A DNA stretch of 28,548 nt from an uncultured Oscillospiraceae bacterium (GCA_900754605.1 CAAEDK010000064.1:1-28548); one strand, 5' to 3'; positions 13,941 to 22,683 are shown, counted from the stretch's first letter. Program-made: numbers and translations. The notes: generated by a model not told the origin, from the letters alone.

Positions 13941-14903
13941 ATGCTTTTACAATGGTCTGCGCCAGAATATGTGCCACGCTCTTTTCTCGTTTCCGGCGTT
14001 TCGGGTACGAATAAAGCAGTGAAGCAAACCGATACCAGCTTTCGGCTTACAAAACAAGTGGCCGATGGATTGGTGGATATGCAGGAAGTGTCAAAAGGAT
14101 TATTTTTAGTGCAGTCTGAAATGGCGTTCAAAAAGGAAACGGAACTGTGCGAAGAGTATCCAGAGCGCAAAGTCTTTCAACTCTCTTTCTGTATGAATGG
14201 GATCTGCGAATGGGATTATCGTCAAAAACGAGGAGAGCACTACCAGCTTTCCCCTACACAGTGCAGCTTACAGTGTGGAACTTTTTCCCAATGCGTCAGC
14301 CGTTTTGGTTCTGAAGAACCTTACCGAACATTAAGCATTTCGCTGGAACAGGAGCGTTTCCTGCCTTTGGCAGAGGATTTAGAAGCTGCGCATTTAATTC
14401 GGCGGGATAACAAGATTTGTACCCACATATTTTCTACCACACCGGAAATCCGCTTGGTTTTGCAGCAGCTATTAGACTGCCCGCCAGAGCGAAAGCTACG
14501 CAAGTTGTATCTTGAAGGAAAGGTATTGGAACTTGTCTCCCTGTTCTGCGAAGAAGCGATTGGGAAGCAGAAAAATGACAAAGAGATTTCCAGAGAAGAT
14601 TATCGCTGCTTGATGAAGGCCAGGGAAATTATTGACAATCATTTCCTTCACCCTTTGACAATCGCACAGATTGCGGAGCAATGCTATCTCAGTGAAACTA
14701 AATTGAAGCAGGGCTTCAAAGCCTGTTTTAATTGTACGGTCTACGAGTACATAGTGGAAAAGCGCATGGAGATGGCACATCGTTTGTTGCAAAGCGGAAA
14801 ATATAAGGTGAAAGATGTGGTATGGATGGTGGGATATACCAATGCGAGCCATTTTATAGACGCTTTTAAGAAAAGGTATGGAATTACGCCCGGAGAAGTG
14901 TAA
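13941..14903 (+). CDS. AraC-family transcriptional regulator (PchR/YbtA-like)
   Basis: This 320-residue protein is the only clear plus-strand gene. The C-terminal hundred residues (about 222-320) hold the two AraC HTHs: PLTIAQIAEQCYLSETKLKQ and KVKDVVWMVGYTNASHFIDA, ending FKKRYGITPGEV. The N-terminal 200 residues form a ligand-sensing type domain without a typical cupin motif, similar in layout to PchR/YbtA regulators that sense metal-loaded siderophores. The start has AAAGGAG about 10 bases upstream. It is transcribed away from the transporter operon, and the shared 190-base region carries candidate sites for it and for a metal repressor. A siderophore as inducer is inference from context. 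Confidence 0.9.
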   Translation: MLLQWSAPEYVPRSFLVSGVSGTNKAVKQTDTSFRLTKQVADGLVDMQEVSKGLFLVQSEMAFKKETELCEEYPERKVFQLSFCMNGICEWDYRQKRGEHYQLSPTQCSLQCGTFSQCVSRFGSEEPYRTLSISLEQERFLPLAEDLEAAHLIRRDNKICTHIFSTTPEIRLVLQQLLDCPPERKLRKLYLEGKVLELVSLFCEEAIGKQKNDKEISREDYRCLMKAREIIDNHFLHPLTIAQIAEQCYLSETKLKQGFKACFNCTVYEYIVEKRMEMAHRLLQSGKYKVKDVVWMVGYTNASHFIDAFKKRYGITPGEV

Positions 14904-14917
14904 AAACAATTTATGTA

Positions 14918-14950
14918 CCCAGCCGTCTATGCGGCTGGGCGTTCTCTTTT
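14918..14950 (+). terminator. Terminator of the AraC-type gene
   Basis: A perfect 8-bp stem (CCCAGCCG/CGGCTGGG, 6-base loop) is followed by a T-rich tract (CGTTCTCTTTTT) on the plus strand, 15 bases after the stop. It lies in the 55-base gap facing the end of the conjugation operon and could also stop transcripts arriving from the other side, though the T run there is farther away. Confidence 0.85.
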
Positions 14951-14958
14951 TAAGGTTA

Positions 14959-16755
14959 TTAAAAATCTGGGCAGCCATAGCCCAGCACCTCATAATGTCC
15001 CACGGGGTAGCTGTTCTGGCGGACGGAATCGCCGGAGTTCCCTTCAATGGTGTAAACACGCCCGTTCTCCACCTTCTCGACAATGCCGGTATGGTCGGAA
15101 AGCCCGTCCTGCCCGTTTTCATCGTTCCAGTCAAAGAAGATAATCATGCCGGGGGCCGGTTCGGCGCTGCCGTCCAGCCATTGGCCCCTGTCCTTGAACC
15201 ACTGTACGCCGTTGACGCACCCCGCGTATTTGGGGATGATGCCGGTATCAATATAGCCGCACTCGTTGGCGCACCAGGAGACGAAACACGCGCACCACTC
15301 GACGCGCCCGGAAAAACCATACCAGCTCCAGTACGGCTCGCCGCCCACGTTCCCCACCTGGGAGAGCGCCACGGAGACGATGGCCCCGTCCTCGGTGTAA
15401 ATGCCGTAGAGGACGGCGCTCCACAGGCTGCGGTTTTCCTCGGCCAAAAGCTCGGCAAGCTGCTCCTTCTGTTCCTCGTTAAAGCCATACTGCGCCGCCA
15501 TCTCCTCGGCGGTCTTGTGGCTGACGGTGATATACAGATAGGTTTGGGTGACGGTGGTTTCCGTCTCCACAATATTGCCGTGGCCGTCATCGGTTTCGGT
15601 GATGACCGTTTCCGTCCTGGTTTCCGCGCGGGAAGATATTTGGTTCATCTCCCAGAAAATATCCGTAAGGATGGCCTTCTTGCCGTCGTCCATGGTGGCC
15701 ACCTCCTGGGGGTTGTCCGGGTCGGTGGTGGTCTTGACGGCATAGACGGCAAGCACCTCCGGCCAGACGGCGCGGGAACCGGACATCTCCAGCACGTCAT
15801 AAGAGAGGTTCGCCTTTGTGGTGTCGATCTGCTGCTGGTAATCGTCGTTGATTTCCTGCACCACGTTCTGCATGGTATAGCCCGAACCGCTGTCCTCGCC
15901 GGAAAAGAAAATGCCGAAGCAGGAGCCGATCAAAAGCCCGATAAGGCAGATGATGACAATGACCAGCACGGCAATCCAGCCCCCGGCAGCGATGGCGGCA
16001 ATCAACGCCTTGGTTGCGGCAATAATGGCTTTCACCGCCGCGATGGTGGCTTTGGCCGCCACCTTTGCCGCCGTAACCGCCGCTTTGGCCGCAGCGCGGG
16101 TCGCATGGGCGGCGGCCCTGGCAGCTCTGGCCGTGGCCTGTGCCGTCCGCTGGGCGGCTTTCGCCGCCTGCTGTGTGGTCTTGATACTGGCCTTGGCCGT
16201 CTTTTCCGCCGTCTTAATGGATTTACTGGCGGTCTTTATCGTCCCCTTGACCGTAGAAGAAGCCTGCTTGACGGTTTTGCGGCCCCTGTCCACGGTTTTA
16301 ATGCCTTTCTTTCCCCGATCCAGGGTCTTAACGGCCCCGCGCTCCTGCCGGAGCGTCCTTACCGGCTCGGAGATCCTGTCCGCCGCCTGGTGCCCGGCCC
16401 GCTGGCTGGCCTGCCGCGCCGCCCGTTTCTCTGCTTCTTTTTTCGGCTGTGCGGCTGCAGCTTTGCGTTTCTGGATATTCTCTTTGACCTTGGAGATGTT
16501 CTCCTTTGTGGTCTTTATCCCTTTGCGGCCCTGCTTGTCAAATTGGTGGATCGCTTCATGGGTGACGTGATCCACCCCGGAAGAAAGGCGGTCGGACGCA
16601 TACTCGCCGGGGGAGCTTTCCTCCGCATACAGGCTGTGGTCGGCTTTATCCCTGGTGCGGATATATGCCTCTTTCATCCGTTCCGAGGCAACCGCCGCTT
16701 TGTCAATCGCCTTAATGCCTTTTTCGGCAACCCTTGTTTTAATGCCCTTGCCCAT
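14959..16755 (-). CDS. Membrane-anchored CHAP-domain peptidoglycan hydrolase of the transfer system
   Basis: Such proteins open the cell wall for the conjugation channel. The start is ATG 16755, with GGAGG 8 bases upstream; an in-frame GTG three codons earlier is part of that ribosome site. The 598-residue product has a basic N-terminal part with repeated (G/S)IKT motifs (about 150-193), a very Ala/Lys-rich helix (about 196-256), a membrane helix (about 258-284), a linker, and a C-terminal CHAP domain (about 460-598) with probable catalytic Cys488 (EWCACFVSW), His555 (SDHTGIVE) and Asn573 (EGNSGDS). There is no separate lysozyme domain. It closes the conjugation operon in this window. Confidence 0.9.
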   Translation of the reverse strand: MGKGIKTRVAEKGIKAIDKAAVASERMKEAYIRTRDKADHSLYAEESSPGEYASDRLSSGVDHVTHEAIHQFDKQGRKGIKTTKENISKVKENIQKRKAAAAQPKKEAEKRAARQASQRAGHQAADRISEPVRTLRQERGAVKTLDRGKKGIKTVDRGRKTVKQASSTVKGTIKTASKSIKTAEKTAKASIKTTQQAAKAAQRTAQATARAARAAAHATRAAAKAAVTAAKVAAKATIAAVKAIIAATKALIAAIAAGGWIAVLVIVIICLIGLLIGSCFGIFFSGEDSGSGYTMQNVVQEINDDYQQQIDTTKANLSYDVLEMSGSRAVWPEVLAVYAVKTTTDPDNPQEVATMDDGKKAILTDIFWEMNQISSRAETRTETVITETDDGHGNIVETETTVTQTYLYITVSHKTAEEMAAQYGFNEEQKEQLAELLAEENRSLWSAVLYGIYTEDGAIVSVALSQVGNVGGEPYWSWYGFSGRVEWCACFVSWCANECGYIDTGIIPKYAGCVNGVQWFKDRGQWLDGSAEPAPGMIIFFDWNDENGQDGLSDHTGIVEKVENGRVYTIEGNSGDSVRQNSYPVGHYEVLGYGCPDF

Positions 16756-16788
16756 AGGCTTCACCTCCTTTCCAGGGCGGGCGCGCCC

Positions 16789-17577
16789 TTATTCCTCCAG
16801 CAGCTTTGCCACCACAACCATCCGCCCGTTTGTCCGGGAATACTCGCAGGTGGAAAGGGTGATGAGCTGGTCGCCATATTTCGCGGTCACGCCCGTATCA
16901 TAGAGCGCCAGTTCTTTGCACTTGGCAATAAACTCATTAAAATCTTCTTCCTGCTCGGCCCGGACGAAATGGTAATACTTGAACCCTTCCTCCGAATAGG
17001 CCACCGTCTTAAAAGCGGCAACCACTTCATATTCACCAAAGCTGTCCAGGGTATCAAAGCGGATGGTCTTGTGCTCCCGGTAAAAATCCTCGTTCTCATA
17101 CTTGCACAAGTTTGAGAACATACTGCCGTTGTTCATGTGGTGGCCGTATATCACTAAATTATCGGAAATGCCGATGTCGCAGTTTTCCTGCATATAGGGC
17201 ACTCCGTAGCTGCTGTACGATTTATCAAAAGCGTGCTTCAGATAGAAGTTGGGGTTATCCTTGGTCTGCATAACGGGGTAGTCAATCCGGGTGCCGGGAA
17301 TGGAAATCCAGCCCACCAGGTCGCTGTTCTGGGCGTACACCTCCGCATACTTTTCATAGGCCGTGCGTCCCTCCGGCTCCTGGGCCGGGTCATCGGCAAG
17401 CTCCAGCGTGGGCAGTTCCACATCTTCCTTAACCAAATCCGCCACTTCTGCAAAGGCTTCGGCGCTCCGTTTCTGGTCGAGGTATTCGCGGGCCAGCATA
17501 GCCCCGGAGAAAAGGAACAGGGCGGCGCAAAGGGCCGCCCCCGCAATCATCAGTCTGCTTTTTGCTTTATCACTCAT
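16789..17577 (-). CDS. srtB: Class B sortase
   Basis: Class B sortases join a surface protein to peptidoglycan or build pili. This 262-residue protein has an N-terminal membrane anchor (about 9-29), the SrtB region SIPGTRIDYPVMQTKDNPNFYLKH (split: IPGTRIDYPV, then FYLKHAF), catalytic His near 146-147 (IYGHHM), Cys244 in TLSTCEYS, and Arg252 in TNGRMVV. All three catalytic residues are present. No substrate with a sorting signal lies in the window. It sits 20 bases after the DUF6674-like gene and 33 before the CHAP gene. Confidence 0.95.
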   Translation of the reverse strand: MSDKAKSRLMIAGAALCAALFLFSGAMLAREYLDQKRSAEAFAEVADLVKEDVELPTLELADDPAQEPEGRTAYEKYAEVYAQNSDLVGWISIPGTRIDYPVMQTKDNPNFYLKHAFDKSYSSYGVPYMQENCDIGISDNLVIYGHHMNNGSMFSNLCKYENEDFYREHKTIRFDTLDSFGEYEVVAAFKTVAYSEEGFKYYHFVRAEQEEDFNEFIAKCKELALYDTGVTAKYGDQLITLSTCEYSRTNGRMVVVAKLLEE

Positions 17578-17596
17578 GTTTCACCCCTCCTTATGC

Positions 17597-18349
17597 TTAT
17601 CGTGCCTGTTCTTTCCTGGCTGCCTTGCGGCGCTGCCCGGCTTGGGCCGGTTTCAGCCCATGCAGCTCGGTTTTTACGGAAGATTTCTCGCCGCCTGCTT
17701 TTTCCGCAAGGCGGCCCGCGCCGCGCCCCATCTGGGAAAAGGTTTTTCCGCAGGACGCAAACAGGCCCCGCAGCCTGGCCAGAGCGCCCTTGTCGGCCTC
17801 CAGCTCCTGGGCCGCCAGGGGTTCTTTTCCCGCTAGGGCGCGCCCGGCGCTTTTCATGTGGCCGCCCGCCTGGTGCAGCTCATCCCGGATCACATCCAGT
17901 TTTCCGGCGCACTGCTCCATCGCCTGGCTTGCGTGGGAAAACCCGCGCTCCATACGGGAGAGGACGGCGGGGATACGCAGCGCCTGCACCGCATGGCGCA
18001 GGGCGTCGCGTCCCTTTTCCTTTACTGTCCCCGCAATGCGCCCGGCAGCGGAAACGAGGTTTGTACTGGCCGTGGAGAGCATGGTTTTTCCCTGACGGAT
18101 TTTTCCCTCCGCCGTCTCCACAAGCTGGGCGCACCTGGCCCCAATCCCTTTGTCGTGGAGCTTTTCTACCTCCAGGCGCATGGCCTTCATTTCCTCCATC
18201 ATCTGCGACAGCTTTTCCTCCATGCCGTCGATATAGCCCACCAGGGCCTGCACTTCTTCTTTCTGCTGGGAAAGGTTGTTCTGCTCCAATACGGAGAGAA
18301 GCTCAATGATCTGCGGGTGTTCCCGCAGGGCAAGAGCCGATTCTGCCAT
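17597..18349 (-). CDS. Conserved ICE protein, probably DUF6674 family
   Basis: A 250-residue soluble protein without a signal peptide. Residues 1-75 are strongly helical and start MAESALALREHPQIIELLSV, followed by VEALVGYIDGMEE-type helices with a coiled-coil character. The middle resembles an apolipoprotein-like amphipathic helix bundle, and the C-terminal 30 residues are very basic (Lys/Arg/Gln/Ala). I recognise the family from conjugative elements of Clostridia by general resemblance only; its function is not known. Its place between VirB4 and sortase genes suggests a transfer role. Confidence 0.75.
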   Translation of the reverse strand: MAESALALREHPQIIELLSVLEQNNLSQQKEEVQALVGYIDGMEEKLSQMMEEMKAMRLEVEKLHDKGIGARCAQLVETAEGKIRQGKTMLSTASTNLVSAAGRIAGTVKEKGRDALRHAVQALRIPAVLSRMERGFSHASQAMEQCAGKLDVIRDELHQAGGHMKSAGRALAGKEPLAAQELEADKGALARLRGLFASCGKTFSQMGRGAGRLAEKAGGEKSSVKTELHGLKPAQAGQRRKAARKEQAR

Positions 18350-18373
18350 GGTTCATTCCTCCATTCAAACATA

Positions 18374-18778
18374 TTATCGGGCCGGTTCCGCCTGCTTTTT
18401 TGCAGGCGGCAGCTCCCGGGAGTATTCCGGGTAACGGATTTTCACGCCCTCCATAAAATAGGGGGCAAACTCGCAGCAAAACAAATCCTCCGGGGAGTAG
18501 GCGTTGCTGTGCTCCGGGTCGGTATAGCCGTTCCAGAGGTTGAAAGCAAGGCGGCACACCCGGATGGTGCCGCTGGTCTGCCATCCGCCGTGCATACCAT
18601 CCGGCTCGATACAGTCCTGCTTGAAATCAAACATCTGGCGGATGTTGGCCCTTGTCTCCGGGGCAATCCCCATCACATAGAAAAAGGCCCGGTGGTAACA
18701 GTCGTTCCTCCGCGCCTCGCCCATCATATCCAAAAAGAAATCCCGGTGTTCCGGGGACGCAAAACGGAGATTGCTCAT
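18374..18778 (-). CDS. Conserved ICE protein, probably DUF6075 family
   Basis: A 134-residue protein starting MSNLRFASPEHRDFFLDMM, with the aromatic/Cys-containing stretch AYSPEDLFCCEFAPYFMEG near 93-111. Its start overlaps the VirB4 stop by four bases, so it is translated in step with it. The beginning is like DUF6075 proteins that accompany VirB4 genes in Clostridia ICEs. No catalytic motif or membrane segment is seen and the function is unknown. Confidence 0.75.
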   Translation of the reverse strand: MSNLRFASPEHRDFFLDMMGEARRNDCYHRAFFYVMGIAPETRANIRQMFDFKQDCIEPDGMHGGWQTSGTIRVCRLAFNLWNGYTDPEHSNAYSPEDLFCCEFAPYFMEGVKIRYPEYSRELPPAKKQAEPAR

Positions 18779-21132
18779 GCGGGCACCTCCTCGCCGCCGA
18801 ATACGCCCTCGCCGGGCTTGGTGGTCATCAAAGCGTAAAGCCTGGTATCACGGGGAAACCGGTTGATGAACGGCACCAGGGCGCTGCCGTAACGGATCAG
18901 GCCGCAGCCCGCGTCCGCGTTGGTGACGTAGCTCATCTGCTCGTTAGAGATATTGAGGAGCTTCGCCAGCTTTTCCCGGTCGGACGCGGCCTGACTCAAC
19001 ATCACAAGAAACTCGGAGTTGGAGAGCATGGTGCTGGCCTGGACGGAATCCAGAAGGTACTCCACATTCTGGGTGATGGCCGTGGGGTAGGCCCCGCGCT
19101 TTCTGAACTGCCGCCATGCGGAATTAAAGAAAATGCCGCTTTGCTCGTTTTCAAACATCACATGGAACTCGTCGATGAACACATGGGTGCGCTTGCCCCG
19201 TTTCCAGTTGAGGGTGACGCGGTTCAAAATCGTATCGGTGATGACCAGGGAACCGGCAGGCTTTAACTGTTCTCCTAAGCCGTGGATGTCGAACACCACA
19301 TAGGGCTTGCTCAAATCCACGGTGCTTTCCCGGCCAAAGATGTCCAAAGATCCGGTGGTATAAAGCTCCAAGGAAAGGGCAATCTCTTTCGCCTTGTCCT
19401 CCGGCTGCTCCAACAGCTTTTGGCGCAGGTCGCAGAGGGTGGCTGCCCGCCCGGCTTTCTCCGCCTCCGGGTAAACCAGGGCGGTGCAGCGGTCGATGAT
19501 GGATTTGTGCTGCGGCCCCACGCCGCGCTTGTCGATCTGCTCGATGAGGGACATGACAAACTGGCTTTTTTCTACAATCGGGTTGTTTTCCCCGTAGCCA
19601 TCCACCATATACATGGCGTTTAAGCGGTCTTTGCCGCCCGCCACCAGATGGGCCACCGTGGCCTTTTCCCGGCCCAGGGTTTTGACGAGCGCGCCAAACT
19701 CGCCCTCCGGGTCGCAGATCAGAATGTCATCGTCGGCATAGTCCGGGTGGAGCATGAGGAAGGCGATCAGCTCTTTTACCGCAAACGATTTTCCTGCGCC
19801 GGGAACGCCCAGGTAAAAGGCCGACTGGTTCAAAAGGTTCGCCTTATTGCACAGGATCAGGTTATGGGAGATGGCATTCTCGCCAAAGTAAATGCCGCCC
19901 TTGTCCTGGATCTCCTGCACCTTAAAGGGGATGAACACCGCCAAACTCTCGGTGGTGAGGGTACGGAAGGCGTTGATTTTCCGCGCCCCGATGGGCAGGG
20001 CGGTATTGAGGCCGTCGAGCTGCTGGAACTTGAGCACTGCAAGCTGGCACATGTGCTTTCGCGCCACGGAAAGCACCGCCTCGGTATCGCTGTCAAGCTG
20101 CTCCTTGGTGTCGGCGGTGATGGCCAGAGTCATCACCGCAAACATCATCCGCTGATCGCGGGTGGTGAGGTCGTCCAAAAACTCCTTGCTTTCCTTGCGC
20201 TGCAACTCCATATCATAGGGCACCACAGCGGAAAAGTTATTGTTGGCGTTCTGCCGGCGCTGCCAGTTGGTGATGTTGGTTTCTACGCCCAGCAGGCGGT
20301 TTTCTACCTCCCGCACGGCTTCATCCGTAGGCACCGGCACAATGTCGATGGAGAACATCAGATTGCGGCCCATATCGGTAAGCTCCGTCACCATGTTATC
20401 CTTAATATAGGAAGCATAGTCTTTGAGGAACAGCACCCGGCAGAACTTGCCGCCCAGCTTCAGATAGTCGCTGTTTTTCTCGATCCCGTCCGGGCAGATA
20501 TAGTCCTTGAAGCTGTGGCCCCGCTTCATCATCTCGCGGGCATTGAACACAAACTCGGATTCTTCGCCCTGGCGGTAGAAGTCGTGTAGGATACGCAGGC
20601 GCTCGGTGGCGTCCAGCTCCACGCACTTGGAACCCAGGGCCGCAAAGTGGGAAATCAGGTCGGCTCCCACGCGGGCAAAGTAGGCGCGGGCCTCCTCAAC
20701 GTCCTTCTTCACCACGGAGATGGTGATATATTTTTCCTGCATAATGCCGTTGGCCCCGGTGGCCTTATCCAGCAGCATTTGGTTATACTCCCCACGGTAC
20801 TCGTCCCGGAAATCCCCCTGTATGGGCATGAGGATGGACGTTTCAAAGTTTGCCTTGTTCAAGCGGCGGTTGTTGATGGTGATTTTTGTCACCGCGCCGG
20901 AGTCCAGGGAATTGAGCAGCTCCGAGTAGGTGAGGAACATGGATTCCTTGTCCTCCCGGCTGGCTACCAGGTAGTTGATGTCCGAAAAGCGGTAGGTTTT
21001 GGAGAAGCGGTTGCCGGTCAAAAAAATGCCGTCCGGCCAGATACGGCGGACGGGGATCACATCCTGCACCTTCCGTGGGACGGTGTATCGCTCCTTTTCC
21101 TGCTTGGACATGGTTTTGATGGTCTTAATCAT
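18775..21132 (-). CDS. virB4: VirB4-type conjugation ATPase
   Basis: VirB4 powers assembly of, and transport through, the type IV secretion channel. This 785-residue protein has an N-terminal VirB4 domain (about 40-400), Walker A GVPGAGKS (442-449), the CDPEGEF segment (473-479) and Walker B VFIDEF (651-656). ATG 21132 has GGAGG six bases upstream and overlaps the PrgI stop by eight bases; the longer frame to 21213 lies inside the PrgI-type gene. It is slightly shorter than VirB4/TraE of Gram-negative systems and typical for Tn1549-like elements. Confidence 0.96.
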   Translation of the reverse strand: MIKTIKTMSKQEKERYTVPRKVQDVIPVRRIWPDGIFLTGNRFSKTYRFSDINYLVASREDKESMFLTYSELLNSLDSGAVTKITINNRRLNKANFETSILMPIQGDFRDEYRGEYNQMLLDKATGANGIMQEKYITISVVKKDVEEARAYFARVGADLISHFAALGSKCVELDATERLRILHDFYRQGEESEFVFNAREMMKRGHSFKDYICPDGIEKNSDYLKLGGKFCRVLFLKDYASYIKDNMVTELTDMGRNLMFSIDIVPVPTDEAVREVENRLLGVETNITNWQRRQNANNNFSAVVPYDMELQRKESKEFLDDLTTRDQRMMFAVMTLAITADTKEQLDSDTEAVLSVARKHMCQLAVLKFQQLDGLNTALPIGARKINAFRTLTTESLAVFIPFKVQEIQDKGGIYFGENAISHNLILCNKANLLNQSAFYLGVPGAGKSFAVKELIAFLMLHPDYADDDILICDPEGEFGALVKTLGREKATVAHLVAGGKDRLNAMYMVDGYGENNPIVEKSQFVMSLIEQIDKRGVGPQHKSIIDRCTALVYPEAEKAGRAATLCDLRQKLLEQPEDKAKEIALSLELYTTGSLDIFGRESTVDLSKPYVVFDIHGLGEQLKPAGSLVITDTILNRVTLNWKRGKRTHVFIDEFHVMFENEQSGIFFNSAWRQFRKRGAYPTAITQNVEYLLDSVQASTMLSNSEFLVMLSQAASDREKLAKLLNISNEQMSYVTNADAGCGLIRYGSALVPFINRFPRDTRLYALMTTKPGEGVFGGEEVPA

Positions 21133-21538
21133 GCTTGGCCTCCTTCCGTTTGTGAAAATGCTTCGGTTCTTTGGGCTGCCGTTTGACGGGACGCCCGGTT
21201 TGCAGCCCTTCAATGGTATCTTTCAGCGCCGCGTAGTAGTAATTGCTGTCCTCAAACTTAAACTCCTTCGGCTCCAGCATTTCCGAGCGCAGCCACGCCC
21301 AGATGAATTGCTCCGCCGTCATGCCGTGGTAGGTGACAAAGCCCAGCATGGCAAAGGGGGCCGCCCCCAAAATGCACATCCAGGACAGGGTTTCCACCCC
21401 AAAATAGGGGCGCAGTATAAAGTAAAGGCCCACGGCCACGCCGCAGGCGAGAACAGAAAAAATGAACTGCCGCATGGACAGTCCAAAAAACATACTCTCC
21501 GTGTAATTACGGATTTCCCGGTTGATCTTGACTTCCAA
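21125..21538 (-). CDS. PrgI-family membrane protein (VirB3-like)
   Basis: A 137-residue protein with the PrgI start EVKINREIRNYTESMFFGLS, two membrane helices (about 23-43 and 50-69) and a basic cytoplasmic tail after DSNYYYAALKDTIEG. PrgI proteins take the place of VirB3 and are found directly before VirB4, as here. The C-terminus overlaps the VirB4 start by eight bases. Confidence 0.93.
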   Translation of the reverse strand: MEVKINREIRNYTESMFFGLSMRQFIFSVLACGVAVGLYFILRPYFGVETLSWMCILGAAPFAMLGFVTYHGMTAEQFIWAWLRSEMLEPKEFKFEDSNYYYAALKDTIEGLQTGRPVKRQPKEPKHFHKRKEAKHD

Positions 21539-21542
21539 AATA

Positions 21543-21758
21543 TCACCTCACAATCACTTCGCCGGTTTCCAGGTAAACAATGCTGCTCTTGGGGATATAG
21601 GCAAAGCCCAGCAGCCGGTCGCCCACGGTAAAAATCTCGTCCGGGGCTGCTTTGGAGAAGTGACCCACAATCCCTTTTTCTGCGGGCAGGTCGTAATCCT
21701 CCGCCATCGGGATGGCGGTTCCGTCAATCAAGTGCAGCACATAGGTTTGATAACGCAT
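21543..21758 (-). CDS. Small conserved protein of the transfer operon
   Basis: A 71-residue acidic, beta-rich protein (MRYQTYVLHLIDGTAIPMAE..., ending ETGEVIVR) with a ribosome site AAAGGAGG before the ATG. It is 4 bases upstream of the PrgI gene. No signal peptide, membrane helix or known motif is seen. The tight spacing in a conjugation operon supports a real gene; no function can be assigned. Confidence 0.7.
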   Translation of the reverse strand: MRYQTYVLHLIDGTAIPMAEDYDLPAEKGIVGHFSKAAPDEIFTVGDRLLGFAYIPKSSIVYLETGEVIVR

Positions 21759-21774
21759 TTGTTTTCCTCCTTTT

Positions 21775-22611
21775 TTACAGGCCCATCATCTCGCGTACCA
21801 CGCGGTCGGCCATTTTCACCGCGCCCACGAGGACGAGCATATTAAAGACCAGTTCCCCGATATAGCTCCATACCTGCGTGACTGCCGCCGCGTTGGGGTC
21901 AATGGCAGGCGGGGACGCCGCAAATAGGGAAAAGATAATGCAGGCCAACACGATGATGGCACCTTCCAAACACACGGCGGCATAGCTCTTGATAAAGCTC
22001 TTGCCTACGTTCTGCGTCGGCTCCCCCGCAAAAGTGGAGAGGGGAACCGGTGCGATGGCCGTATAAAGATATAATTTGAAAAAACGCCCGTAGACGGTCA
22101 TTATCATAATGAAGCTGAGAACCGTGATAAACAGCCCGCCGATGAGCGTGACCGCCCAGAGGGGGATGCTCTCGAAAAAGCCGCAGCTTTCCACCGCCGT
22201 GACGATCTCCTGGGGGAGAACCGTCTGCTGCGCGGTTCCAAAGCCCGCCGCGTTCATAATGGTGGAAACAAGGCCCTGGACGATATTAAAGAGGGCCATC
22301 ATCAGCTCCAGCCCATAGGTCACGACGCCTTTGGCAATGGCAAACCGGATAAACAGCTTCAGCGCGTGCTCCGGTTTTTTGACTTCCGCAAAACTGCCGC
22401 AGGTGCGCATGACGCCCACCACAAAGAACAGCACCAACAGGGCAAGGCCGATGGCCCTTACTGCGTCATGGATGTTGACAATAACGCCCCAAATCGTGCC
22501 GCCTTTGAACTGCTCCGGGCTTTGGGTGATGAGCTGCCAGATCTCAGACAGGTACTTGTTCCAGGTATCGAGGGCATTTTGTAAGTTCTGGACTACCCAG
22601 TTATCGGACAT
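21775..22611 (-). CDS. VirB6/TrbL-like polytopic channel protein
   Basis: A 278-residue inner-membrane protein with about six hydrophobic segments (around 47-67, 90-115, 148-175, 178-195, 213-232 and 248-268). The motifs FKLYLYTAIAPVPLSTFAG and FIKSYAAVCLEGAIIVLACI are typical of the TrbL/VirB6-like component in Firmicutes ICEs. It probably forms the inner-membrane channel with VirB4 and PrgI. AAAGGAGG precedes the ATG. Confidence 0.88.
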   Translation of the reverse strand: MSDNWVVQNLQNALDTWNKYLSEIWQLITQSPEQFKGGTIWGVIVNIHDAVRAIGLALLVLFFVVGVMRTCGSFAEVKKPEHALKLFIRFAIAKGVVTYGLELMMALFNIVQGLVSTIMNAAGFGTAQQTVLPQEIVTAVESCGFFESIPLWAVTLIGGLFITVLSFIMIMTVYGRFFKLYLYTAIAPVPLSTFAGEPTQNVGKSFIKSYAAVCLEGAIIVLACIIFSLFAASPPAIDPNAAAVTQVWSYIGELVFNMLVLVGAVKMADRVVREMMGL

Positions 22612-22643
22612 TCCGCTACCTCCTTTCCAGCAGCGGTAAGGGA

Positions 22644-22660
22644 CGGGCCGCAGCGGCCCG
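22644..22660. repeat. Short GC-rich inverted repeat
   Basis: CGGGCC and GGCCCG flank GCAGC in the 72-base gap between two transfer genes. No T run follows, so termination is not expected; it may only be an mRNA stem between operon genes. Confidence 0.4.
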
Positions 22661-22683
22661 CCCCCGCACTGCCGTATTTTCGC

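Noticed and set aside
14878..17115. Very long plus-strand frame of 745 codons opposite the CHAP and sortase genes
   Set aside because: It is the antisense shadow of two genes with clear catalytic motifs; the GC-rich codon bias leaves the opposite frame open, and it lacks a ribosome site and any family motif.
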